Shown piece after piece: positions 17,205-25,538 of a stretch of 64,000 nt of DNA; position 1 is the stretch's first letter, and every line of letters starts with the position of its first letter. The translations under genes were made by a program, and so were the position numbers. Location: assembly GCA_025370845.1 (NCBI GenBank), contig JAMXFF010000003.1, positions 73,581 to 137,580 of the forward strand, read 5' to 3'. Below the pieces are notes generated by a model, which saw only the letters and a list, made by a program, of their open reading frames with translations, did not search any database and was not told the DNA's origin. Source of the DNA: Laspinema palackyanum D2a. GTDB lineage: Bacteria > Cyanobacteriota > Cyanobacteriia > Cyanobacteriales > Laspinemataceae.

Positions 17205-20200
17205 TGGCCCTCCTGTTGAGTCAATTCCTCAATCAGATCAAACTGATAGTTATGGGCTAACTCCGCTAAGGCTTGGGATAGGGGGGCTAGATCCGGGGGA
17301 ATCTCTTCGAGTAAGTGTAAAATCAAATCATCGCTGCATTGCATAGCGGCATCATAAAGCTGATGAATCCAACTTTGGGGCATAATTTTCAAAGCCTCCG
17401 GGGAGAGGGAATACAGGGGTTTAGAACTATCTGGAGGGGAGCCTTTTTGGTCCGGGGAGAGGTCTTCAAAAATATAGTCAATATTCAGATATTTGCCGAT
17501 GGTTTCGAGCAAAAAGTCTTCTTGAAACGGCTTGCGAATGAAGTCATCGCAACCGGCATCTAAAATCATTTTTCTTTCTTCCTCAAAAGCACTAGCCGTT
17601 AAGGCGACGATGGTCGTTTTTTGACCCTGAACGGTATTTTTAATATGTCGGGTGGCTTCATAACCATCCATGACGGGCATTTGCATATCCATTAAAATTA
17701 AGTGAGGTTTCCAACTTTCATAAACCGCGATCGCCCCTTGGCCGTTCTCCGCCTCTTGCACTTGAAATCCGATGGATTGCAAGATTGTCTTCAACAACAG
17801 ACGACTTTCAAAAGCATCATCCACGACTAAAATGCGAGATTCCTTCCCCTGAGCTTGGGGGGCGATCGCCACGGCACGGCGCTTGGTTTGGCGAGTTTGA
17901 ACCTCTCCCTCGCTACTCGGTGCGATCGCCACGGCAAAGGCAAACACCGTTCCTTGCCCCACAGTGCTGGTGACCTGAATATCCCCTCCCATTAATTGTA
18001 CGAACTTTCGGCTAATTGGTAAACCCAGGCCCGTCCCTTGCTGAGATTTACGTCCTGTTTCTGTTTGTCCAAAGGGTTCAAACAATTTCCCCATTTCCTC
18101 GGGAGCAATCCCTGGACCCGTATCCTCAATTTCCAAATATAAGAACTTCCCCTGATTACCGGAGTCCGAAAAATCCCCCGGGTCAGGATTCACCCCCGTC
18201 AAGGCATCTTTCACTTCAATCCGGAGGATAACGCGACCTGTTTCCGTAAACTTAATGGCATTCCCCACAATATTAATCAGGACCTGACGTAACTTGCTCT
18301 CATCGGTTTTCACAAACTGAGGAAGGGTCTCGCACCCCTCAAAAATAATCTGAAGTTGCTTGGACTCCGCCTTGAGCTGAAACATCTCATTTAAGGATTT
18401 CAGCAAATTAAGCAAATCAAAATTGACCGGATTAAAACTCATCCTCCCCGCTTCAATTTTGGACATCTCCAACACATCATTAATTAAAGCTAAAAGATGC
18501 CCTCCGGCCCGATTAATAATTTTTAAATGCTCGTGATTTTCAGGTTTCAGGGAGGAATCCCGGGCCAAAACTTGAGTAAACCCCAAAATTGCATTTAGCG
18601 GAGTTCGCAGTTCATGGCTCATATTGGCGAGAAACTCACTTTTGGCCCGGTTAGCCGCATCCGCAGCGAGGGCGGCTTTTTGGAGGGCGTGGGATTGTCG
18701 CTGAGTTTTGTCCAGTAACTCCGCTTGCTGGAGGGCAACTCCCAACTGATTACCAATTTGCACCACCACTTTAATTTCTGCTTCTTTCCAATGGCGAGGG
18801 CCGCTATTTTGATAGCTGGCTAATAATCCCCAGAGTTTATTCCCCGAAAAAATCGGAACAATAATATAGGCTTTGGCTTGAAATTGCTCTAGGATAGTGA
18901 GGTAAGACTCATCAAAGCCTGCATTGTAAACATCTTCAACCGCCAAATAGGTCAAACCTAAATTCCACTCTTCAGTTCGGGCAGATTGCATATAGCAATC
19001 TTCTAGTACAACCTCGTTGTCCCCGAGTAAATTAGAGTCATCCCCGTTCAGTTTCACCTCCGTTTCGGGTAAATCCTGGATGTTATCCATTAAAGAAATC
19101 CATTCGGGACCCGTGGATTCCGCCACCACCTCACCTCGCCAGTCGTCATGAAAATGGTGAACTAAAACGCGATCGCACTTGAGCACCTGGCGCAATTCCC
19201 GGGTGGTTGCCGAAAAAATCGTTTCCAAATCCAGCGTCTCGCGCATCCGTTGAATCACTTGGGACAGGGCCCGTTCCCGTTGGACACTTTCCTGTAACGC
19301 TTCTTCCGCTTTTTTGCGTTCCGTAATATCCGTTAACGTCCCGGTGAGTCGGTAGGCTTCCCCCTCTTCATTCCGGATACATTTACCCTTGACTTCCACC
19401 CAAATCCAACTCTTATCTTTCCGTTCCATGCGGTGGGTATGATAATAGTATAGCGGATTTTGCCCTTGCACATGGTCTTGCAGGGTTTGCATCGCCACAG
19501 ACAAATCGTCCGGGTGGACCTTGTTAAACCAAGTGCTAACCCGATAGGGTAATTCCCCTTCCTCATAGCCTAAAATTTGCATCCAGACTGGAGAGTAATA
19601 AATTTGGTCATTTTTTAAATCCCAATCCCAAATCCCATCATTCGTCCCAGATACGGCTAATTTAAACCGTTCCTCACTTTCGCGCAGGGCATCTTCAGCC
19701 CGTTTGCGTTCCAACAGTTCAGTTTTAGCTTGCTCAAACAGGGTACATTGTTGAATGGCGATGGACAATTGCACGGAAAGCTGCCGGAGAGATTCAATTT
19801 CCGATTCATGCCATTGTCTTTCGCCGCTACAGTGATGAGCAATCAGCAATCCCCATAATTGTTCCCCTTGTCGCAGAGGAACCACGAGATTCGCTTGAAC
19901 TGCAAACCGACTGAGAAGTTCTACATGACAGTCCGAAAGTCCAGCGGTGTTAATATTATCAATCGACCGAATTCGACCTTCCGCATAGAGAGGAATATGG
20001 GTTTCAATAAAACAGCGATCTTCGATTTCAATTCCTTTGACAGACATCCAGTCAGAACCTACGGATTCAACGGCAATCACCCCACCCCAATCCGGGTTAA
20101 AACGGTAAATTAAAATGCGGTCCGTGGCTAAAAAGCGGCGAACTTCATTCACTGCGGTTTCCAGGACTTCTTCTAAGTCAAGAGAGGATCGAATCCGTTC

Positions 20201-22687
20201 CTGAATAGAACTCACTAGGCGTTCCCGTTTTAGCTGCTGCTGTAAGGCAATTTCCGCCCGTTTGCGTTCGCTGATATCCGTAATGGTGCCGAGATAGCCC
20301 TGAACTTTGCGATCATCGCCGATTTCCGCGATCGCCTGCCCGATCGCCCAAACTACAATCCCATCAGGACGAACAAAGCGATATTCTGACTTAAACGGAA
20401 CCCGAGTTTCCGCAGCTAAAAACCACTCCGATTGCACCCGCTTTAAATCATCGGGATGGAGATTGGCAATCCAACTTTTGCCGATCGCCTGTTCTAAAGA
20501 AAGTCCCGTCAACTCCGTCCAACGCTGGTTAACATAAAGACAATTTCCCTGAGCATCCGTATGAAAAATACAAACCGGAGAAGCTTCAGCTAGGGTTTGA
20601 TACCGACGCTGACTCTCCTCTAAGGCTGCTTCCGCCGTTTTTCGGGGTGTAATATCTTTATGGGTGCCGCTCATGCGTAAGGGGATACCAGATGGGTCTC
20701 TTTCTACTACTTTACCGCGAGAGAGAATCCATTTCCACTCCCCAGACTGCGATCGCATTCGTAATTCCCGTTCATATACCGGGAGAATCCCCTGTAAATG
20801 GTCCTGTAATGCCCGCAGGGTTGGCTTCCGGTCCGATGGATGTAATAATTCTTCCCAGATTTGATAGTAATTGTCAATTTCCTCAACTTCATACCCCAGC
20901 ATCCGTTTCCATTGCGGGTCAAAATAGGTTTTGCCTGTGGGAATTTGCCAATCCCAAATGCCCAAATCACTGCCTTCCAAGGCCAATTGTAAGCGCCGTT
21001 CACTCTCACTCAAGGCAGCTTCTGCCACCTTTTGTCCGATGGAGGAACCTAACTGAGTGGCAACCGCCCCCACTAAGGCGATCGCCCGGTCATCTCGGGG
21101 ACTTTCTATGCGTTTAAAGAAGGTTAAAACTGCTAAAATCCCATTGCCTCGGATAATGGGTACGGCAAAACTGGCTTTTAATCCCTGTTTTACCGCCATG
21201 ACTGCATCGGCAAGGGGTTCAGTTTCCTCGGTCAAATTTTCAATCCAGTCCGGTTGCCGAGACTCCCAAACCCGTCCGGGAAGTCCTTCCCCCAACGGAT
21301 AGGTAACCGTTTCCCGTTGCAGTCGGAACCCTTCCACATCGGGTTCTGGATAATACCAACCGGGACGATAGGTGAGGATTTGCTGAGTTTCATCGGGAAG
21401 CCACGCCTCGGCTACATCCCAATTAATGGTCATACAAATTGAGCGTAAGACAGAGGCGATCGCTGTTTCTAAATCCGGTGCATGACGGATGGCTTGATTG
21501 GTATCTAACAGCAGCCGAATTTCGTCTTCACTTTGCTTGCGATCGCTGATATTACTAAAGGTACAAACGACTCGTTCAACTTGGCCCGATGCATCGAGTT
21601 GGGGGTCCATATTCAGCAGCAACCAGACTGTATCTTTTTTCCCCCACCGACAGATTCCCGTGACTTGATTTTGCACAGGTTGACCCTGGGCGACTGCCTG
21701 ATGAAGGGGATTTTGTTCTTGAAGGGAAATCTTGCCATCTAGGGAAAGAATTTGCCAATTGAACTCGAAGGCATTTTTCCCTTGCAACCCTGAATTTGGG
21801 ACATCCAACAGTTCACTAGCTAGGGGATTACTTAATAAAATATTGCCTTTGGCATCCAGAAGTAATACCCCAACGGGCATATTTTCCACCAAAGTGCGGA
21901 ATCGGATTTCACTTTCTTGGAGGGCCTGTTCTCGTAACAGGCGGGATTGATACCGGCGATCGACCAGGGAGGTAATCAGGGTGCCTATCAGCAAAATCAG
22001 CGTTCCTACGCCGATTTGCATCGCTAACCAGGATTGGTCCGCCCCTTGAATCAGTATCGCTTCTGGGTGGGAAATTGCCGCAAAACAGGTGGCCCACATT
22101 CCGGTATAGTGCATCCCGGCGATCGCCACTCCCATAATTCCGGCACTCCCCAGTTTCACCCATTCCCGATGAGGACTGAGGGAGTCGCGAACCTCAAATG
22201 CTAACCCTAACGCCGTAGTCGAGGCAAAAATGGCGACTGCCACAGACAGGGTGACGCCCCAGGGATTGTAATGGAGGGTTGCCGGGACCTGGACTGCTGC
22301 CATTCCTAGATAATGCATCGAAGCGATCGCCAATCCCATGACCACACCCCCTCCCACCAGGAGGCCGACCCTCAACTGCTGACGATTGTACAGCAACATC
22401 GCCAAAGCCGAAGCTACAATCGCATCCACCCAAGACAACAGGGTAAGCGGGATATTGTATGCCGTGGGGACGGGCAACTGTAACGCCAACATCGCGATAA
22501 AATGCATCGACCAGATGCCGGTTCCCATCGCCACGGCACCTCCGACACTCCAGATTAAGCGCGATCGCATCGAAGAGTTTGGATTAACCCGTCCCGCTAA
22601 ATCCAACGCCGTGTAAGAAGCAACTGCCCCAATAATTAATGAAAGCGTGACTAAAACCGGCTCATACTGACCCCGAATTATGTCCAT
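17201..22687 (-). CDS. MHYT-PAS-GAF hybrid histidine kinase with a DXCF cyanobacteriochrome-type GAF
   Basis: A giant hybrid kinase, 1828 residues from the preferred ATG at 22687, which has AGGGA 8 nt upstream; an in-frame ATG at 22723 adds 12 residues. Residues 10-235 form a MHYT membrane sensor with three repeats (MHFIAM, MHYLGM, MHYTGM). Next come PAS, GAF, PAS, PAS, GAF2 (about 825-985), PAS, GAF3, HisKA with His1358 (MSHELRTPLN), HATPase (GTGLGLPIS) and a receiver (LMDMQMPVMDG). A 65-residue tail ends the protein. GAF2 holds EDRCF (Cys892) and SDCHVELL (Cys920), the two bilin-linking cysteines of DXCF cyanobacteriochromes, spaced 28 apart. GAF3 is similar but lacks the second Cys (DESYL). 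Light sensing is inferred; membrane redox or gas sensing by MHYT is a family suggestion. Its stop overlaps the GGDEF-EAL gene by 4 nt. Confidence 0.94.
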   Translation of the reverse strand: MDIIRGQYEPVLVTLSLIIGAVASYTALDLAGRVNPNSSMRSRLIWSVGGAVAMGTGIWSMHFIAMLALQLPVPTAYNIPLTLLSWVDAIVASALAMLLYNRQQLRVGLLVGGGVVMGLAIASMHYLGMAAVQVPATLHYNPWGVTLSVAVAIFASTTALGLAFEVRDSLSPHREWVKLGSAGIMGVAIAGMHYTGMWATCFAAISHPEAILIQGADQSWLAMQIGVGTLILLIGTLITSLVDRRYQSRLLREQALQESEIRFRTLVENMPVGVLLLDAKGNILLSNPLASELLDVPNSGLQGKNAFEFNWQILSLDGKISLQEQNPLHQAVAQGQPVQNQVTGICRWGKKDTVWLLLNMDPQLDASGQVERVVCTFSNISDRKQSEDEIRLLLDTNQAIRHAPDLETAIASVLRSICMTINWDVAEAWLPDETQQILTYRPGWYYPEPDVEGFRLQRETVTYPLGEGLPGRVWESRQPDWIENLTEETEPLADAVMAVKQGLKASFAVPIIRGNGILAVLTFFKRIESPRDDRAIALVGAVATQLGSSIGQKVAEAALSESERRLQLALEGSDLGIWDWQIPTGKTYFDPQWKRMLGYEVEEIDNYYQIWEELLHPSDRKPTLRALQDHLQGILPVYERELRMRSQSGEWKWILSRGKVVERDPSGIPLRMSGTHKDITPRKTAEAALEESQRRYQTLAEASPVCIFHTDAQGNCLYVNQRWTELTGLSLEQAIGKSWIANLHPDDLKRVQSEWFLAAETRVPFKSEYRFVRPDGIVVWAIGQAIAEIGDDRKVQGYLGTITDISERKRAEIALQQQLKRERLVSSIQERIRSSLDLEEVLETAVNEVRRFLATDRILIYRFNPDWGGVIAVESVGSDWMSVKGIEIEDRCFIETHIPLYAEGRIRSIDNINTAGLSDCHVELLSRFAVQANLVVPLRQGEQLWGLLIAHHCSGERQWHESEIESLRQLSVQLSIAIQQCTLFEQAKTELLERKRAEDALRESEERFKLAVSGTNDGIWDWDLKNDQIYYSPVWMQILGYEEGELPYRVSTWFNKVHPDDLSVAMQTLQDHVQGQNPLYYYHTHRMERKDKSWIWVEVKGKCIRNEEGEAYRLTGTLTDITERKKAEEALQESVQRERALSQVIQRMRETLDLETIFSATTRELRQVLKCDRVLVHHFHDDWRGEVVAESTGPEWISLMDNIQDLPETEVKLNGDDSNLLGDNEVVLEDCYMQSARTEEWNLGLTYLAVEDVYNAGFDESYLTILEQFQAKAYIIVPIFSGNKLWGLLASYQNSGPRHWKEAEIKVVVQIGNQLGVALQQAELLDKTQRQSHALQKAALAADAANRAKSEFLANMSHELRTPLNAILGFTQVLARDSSLKPENHEHLKIINRAGGHLLALINDVLEMSKIEAGRMSFNPVNFDLLNLLKSLNEMFQLKAESKQLQIIFEGCETLPQFVKTDESKLRQVLINIVGNAIKFTETGRVILRIEVKDALTGVNPDPGDFSDSGNQGKFLYLEIEDTGPGIAPEEMGKLFEPFGQTETGRKSQQGTGLGLPISRKFVQLMGGDIQVTSTVGQGTVFAFAVAIAPSSEGEVQTRQTKRRAVAIAPQAQGKESRILVVDDAFESRLLLKTILQSIGFQVQEAENGQGAIAVYESWKPHLILMDMQMPVMDGYEATRHIKNTVQGQKTTIVALTASAFEEERKMILDAGCDDFIRKPFQEDFLLETIGKYLNIDYIFEDLSPDQKGSPPDSSKPLYSLSPEALKIMPQSWIHQLYDAAMQCSDDLILHLLEEIPPDLAPLSQALAELAHNYQFDLIEELTQQEGQ

Positions 22688-22757
22688 AATTGTCCCTGAG
22701 AGTGTTCTTCCCTGCTTCCCCAAATGTTGGAATAAAAATAGCCTATTTATTGTTGTT

Positions 22758-22802
22758 AACTTTTCATTATTTAAGTTTAAAGTCTGGTGCTAATGAAAAG
22801 TT
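22758..22802. promoter_or_regulatory. 12-bp perfect inverted repeat upstream of the MHYT kinase
   Basis: AACTTTTCATTA (22758-22769) and TAATGAAAAGTT (22791-22802) are exact reverse complements with a 21-bp spacer. It starts 71 bp upstream of the preferred kinase start, inside an AT-rich stretch. It is a candidate operator for a dimeric regulator. A weak terminator for plus-strand transcripts is an alternative, since TTT follows the right arm. Confidence 0.45.
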
Positions 22803-22954
22803 TTTAAATTGAGAATAATGTTTTATGTTAACATAAATTGAGGCAGTTAACCGTAAATCCCCAGAAGAATTTGGGAAGCACCCAACCCCATTGGGACCAA
22901 CCGGAGGGCATCATCGGCGCGAGGGTGAGAATGGGGGTGAGGAGGAGGGCGATC

Positions 22955-23011
22955 AGCACCCTGATCAACGATATCGGGTTTCGAGTCGTCTGCCATCTGC
23001 CGTTCCCGTAG
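22955..23011 (+). pseudogene. 3' remnant of an FGE-sulfatase-domain gene
   Basis: This stretch encodes TLINDIGFRVVCHLPFP followed by a stop. That matches the C-terminus of the intact FGE-sulfatase protein ending at 24723 (TLINDMGFRVVCHLPFP). Upstream of about 22950 the similarity stops abruptly and no FGE domain remains. It is best read as the leftover end of a deleted or recombined paralogue at the boundary of a tandem duplication with an offset of 1712 bp. Confidence 0.8.
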
Positions 23012-23221
23012 GCCCTTCTTTTCCGTTATGGGGAATCCCGTAAGCTAGACTGGAAATTGCTCCAATCCCGTTGAATTGTAAATTTTTGTATGAGTCCCTT
23101 GCACGGAAATGACTGAATACCTTAAAATCAGGGAGGAAAACTAGAGACAGCATTTGCTTGGGGTTCTCAAACCTGGGCCGCAAGTTAAATGAGTTTTGGG
23201 ATATTTTTTCAAGGTTAAATC

Positions 23222-23683
23222 ATGAATCAACAGCGTCTCAATGATTTACAAGAAAATCTGGACCTACTTTATGAAAAGTTGGGGATGTTTGAACAAGAAC
23301 TCGCTATTTGTGCAAACGCGAATCAAAAATTTGAACTGAAGCAACGAATCAAGAAAGAAATTATCCCTCAAATTAAAGGCTATGAAGTTGAGTTTTGGGA
23401 GATAATAGCTCAAGATGCGGGGGTTTATTTTGAAAATCCAGATGAACAAACGGCAACGGAGGTTTTAGCAACGCTCCAATCAGAAGTCACGGCAATCGAA
23501 CGAGTTAATAGTAGCACTTCTTCTAATGAAGTGATGGAAATTATTCGAGATATTCAAGCCAAACTAAATGAACCGGAGGCATCTGCATCGGCCAAGCTAA
23601 AGGGGACTATCCCGTTAGTTCCATTACTTTTATCCTGTGAAGTAGAGCTAGATATTGAAAAGTTTCTTTTTAACAAAGTGTGA
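23222..23683 (+). CDS. Coiled-coil protein, effector-associated-domain-like (copy A)
   Basis: A 153-residue protein, paralogous to the one at 24934. The N-terminal 60 residues are helical (MNQQRLNDLQENLDLLYEKL then KFELKQRIKKEIIPQIKGY). This pattern is like the short helical effector-associated domains in cyanobacterial NTPase-based conflict systems. A linker and a conserved C-terminal patch (SAKLKGTIPLVPLLLSCEVE) follow. No enzyme motif is seen. It probably acts as an adaptor joining partners by homotypic contact. Its stop TGA overlaps a GTG (GTGTGA) that would open a 14-codon frame, a point of difference from copy B. AAGG precedes the ATG. The family assignment is inference. Confidence 0.78.
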   Translation: MNQQRLNDLQENLDLLYEKLGMFEQELAICANANQKFELKQRIKKEIIPQIKGYEVEFWEIIAQDAGVYFENPDEQTATEVLATLQSEVTAIERVNSSTSSNEVMEIIRDIQAKLNEPEASASAKLKGTIPLVPLLLSCEVELDIEKFLFNKV

Positions 23684-23727
23684 CAACCGCTCCGCCGGAA
23701 GTTATTAAGATTGAGATAATATAGAGT

Positions 23728-24723
23728 GTGTTAGAAAAAGCTATACAAGACTTAAAAAAAGCCAGAAGCAAATGGTTAGAAAGGATAAGTTATTTGGAGC
23801 TAGACTTTTCCATAACATCTGATCCAAGCACTAAGTTTACATTAAAAAAACAGATAGAAGAATGCAAAAAAGAAAGTGAAAGGCTACAGAGAGAAATCCA
23901 AGAACTATTAGAACTGCCAAGTATTTACCGCTATAAGCGCCAGAACAAGTGTTTTAAACAAGGCCTTGGAGACGGCGTAATATTAATATTAATGAAAATT
24001 CCCCCTGGAGAGTTCCTGATGGGTGCACCAGAGACCGCACCCGAAAGTTTTGACAGCCAACGACCCCAGCATCGAGTGAGGCTAGAACCATTTTTTATGG
24101 GGTGCTATCCAGTTACTCAGGCACAATGGCGGGTGGTGGCAAATTATCCGCAAGTTGAGCGAGATTTAGACCCGAATCCGTCAAGATTTACAGGAGAGAA
24201 TCGTCCAGTAGAAAATGTTTCCTGGGATTATGCAACAGAGTTTTGCAAGCGATTGTCTGCCAAGACGGGACGGGAATATTGCTTACCCAGTGAAGCCGAA
24301 TGGGAATATGCTTGTAGATCGGGCATGGAAACCCCCTTTCATTTCGGAGAAACGATAACGACTGAGTTGGCAAATTATAACGGAAATTATCCTTTTAATG
24401 ATAATGAAGGCTCTCAAGGAGAGTATCGAAAAACTACGACAGAAGTTGGCAGCTTTCCGGCAAATGAATGGGGCCTTCACGATATGCATGGGAATGTTTG
24501 GGAGTGGTGTGAAGATGATTGGCATGATAACTATGAAGGTGCGCCTAATGATGGAACCGCTTGGATTGAGGAAAATCGGACAGGAACTGGACGAGTATTT
24601 CGAGGAGGTTCTTACTTCAGTAACCCGGGACACTGTTCCTCTGCTTTTCGCGATAACGGTACGCGCATCACCCTGATCAACGATATGGGGTTTCGAGTCG
24701 TCTGCCATCTGCCGTTCCCGTAG
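23728..24723 (+). CDS. FGE-sulfatase-domain protein with N-terminal coiled coil
   Basis: A 331-residue protein. Residues 1-65 form a coiled coil (STKFTLKKQIEECKKESERL) resembling the helices of its neighbours. Residues 75-331 are a formylglycine-generating-enzyme-like domain: IPPGEFLMGAP, HRVRLEPFFMGCYPVT, CLPSEAEWEYACRSG, LHDMHGNVWEWCEDDW, RGGSYFS and GFRVVC. Only the second of the two cysteines used by copper-dependent FGE oxidases is matched (GHCSSAF); the first is Ser. So it is probably a ligand-binding C-type-lectin-like domain rather than a sulfatase activator. The GTG start has a weak ribosome site. It sits between the two coiled-coil copies and probably belongs to the same conflict-type locus. 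Confidence 0.85.
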   Translation: MLEKAIQDLKKARSKWLERISYLELDFSITSDPSTKFTLKKQIEECKKESERLQREIQELLELPSIYRYKRQNKCFKQGLGDGVILILMKIPPGEFLMGAPETAPESFDSQRPQHRVRLEPFFMGCYPVTQAQWRVVANYPQVERDLDPNPSRFTGENRPVENVSWDYATEFCKRLSAKTGREYCLPSEAEWEYACRSGMETPFHFGETITTELANYNGNYPFNDNEGSQGEYRKTTTEVGSFPANEWGLHDMHGNVWEWCEDDWHDNYEGAPNDGTAWIEENRTGTGRVFRGGSYFSNPGHCSSAFRDNGTRITLINDMGFRVVCHLPFP

Positions 24724-24933
24724 ACCCTTCTTTTGTGTCATGGGGAATCCCTTAAGCTAGACTGGAAATTGCGACAATCCCGTTGAATTGTAAATTTTTG
24801 TATGAGTCCCTTGCACCGGAATGACCGAATCCCTTAAAATCAGGAAGGAGAACTAGAGCCAGCATTTGCTTGGGGTTCTGAAGCCTGGGCGTCAAGTTAA
24901 GCGAGTTTCGGGGAATTTTTTCAAGGTTAACTC

Positions 24934-25434
24934 ATGAATCAACAGCGTCTCAAAGATTTACAAGACAATCTGGACCTACTTGATGAAAAGTTGGGGATGT
25001 TTGAACAAGAACTCATTATTTGTGCAAACGCCAATCAAAAATTTGAAGTTAAGCAACGAATCAAGAAAGAAATTATACCTCAAATTGAACGCTATGAAAC
25101 TGAATTTTGGGGGATAATAACAACTCAAGATCCGGGGGTAGTTTTTGAAAATGCAGATGAACACACGGTAACGGAGGTCTTGACAAGTATCCAATCAGCA
25201 GTAACGGCAATCAAACGAGTTAATAGCAGCAATTCTTCTAATGAATTGATGGAAATTCTCCGAGATATTCAAGCCAAACTAAATCAACCGGAGGCATCTG
25301 CATCGGCCAAACTAAAAGGGACTATCCCGTTAGTTCCAGGACTGTTATCCTATGAAGTTGAGCTAGATACTGAAAAGTTTATTTCTAATAGAGTGTTACA
25401 AGGGGCCAGAAAGTTATTAAAAAAGCCCTTCTAA
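24934..25434 (+). CDS. Coiled-coil protein, effector-associated-domain-like (copy B)
   Basis: A 166-residue paralogue of the protein at 23222, very similar along its length and with the same 5' leader. It carries the same N-terminal helices (KFEVKQRIKKEIIPQIERYE) and the patch SAKLKGTIPLVPGLLSYEVE. It is 13 residues longer because the TGA that ends copy A reads TTA here (25396-25398). The extension LQGARKLLKKPF overlaps, in another frame, the upstream part of the VMAP-like reading frame. It probably serves as the adaptor partner of the VMAP/MoxR/vWA proteins that follow. No catalytic motif seen. Confidence 0.78.
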   Translation: MNQQRLKDLQDNLDLLDEKLGMFEQELIICANANQKFEVKQRIKKEIIPQIERYETEFWGIITTQDPGVVFENADEHTVTEVLTSIQSAVTAIKRVNSSNSSNELMEILRDIQAKLNQPEASASAKLKGTIPLVPGLLSYEVELDTEKFISNRVLQGARKLLKKPF

Positions 25435-25538
25435 AAACATCGGGTCCAATCATCGAGTTTGATTTAATAGAAGAGTTAAAAACATGGAAAGAAAAGCATG
25501 AAGATTTACAAAGAAAAATCGAAGAAGAACTATTAAAA

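Larger units (their letters stand above)
22724..23221. other. Intergenic region: kinase promoter, FGE remnant and duplicated leader
   Basis: About 500 bp. The first 130 bp are AT-rich and include a 12-bp inverted repeat (separate entry), and probably hold the minus-strand kinase promoter. From about 22950 onward the sequence is a near copy of 24662-24933. It contains the last codons of an FGE-sulfatase gene and then the conserved leader before the coiled-coil gene. The stretch 22855-22949 shows nothing I can identify. Confidence 0.6.
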
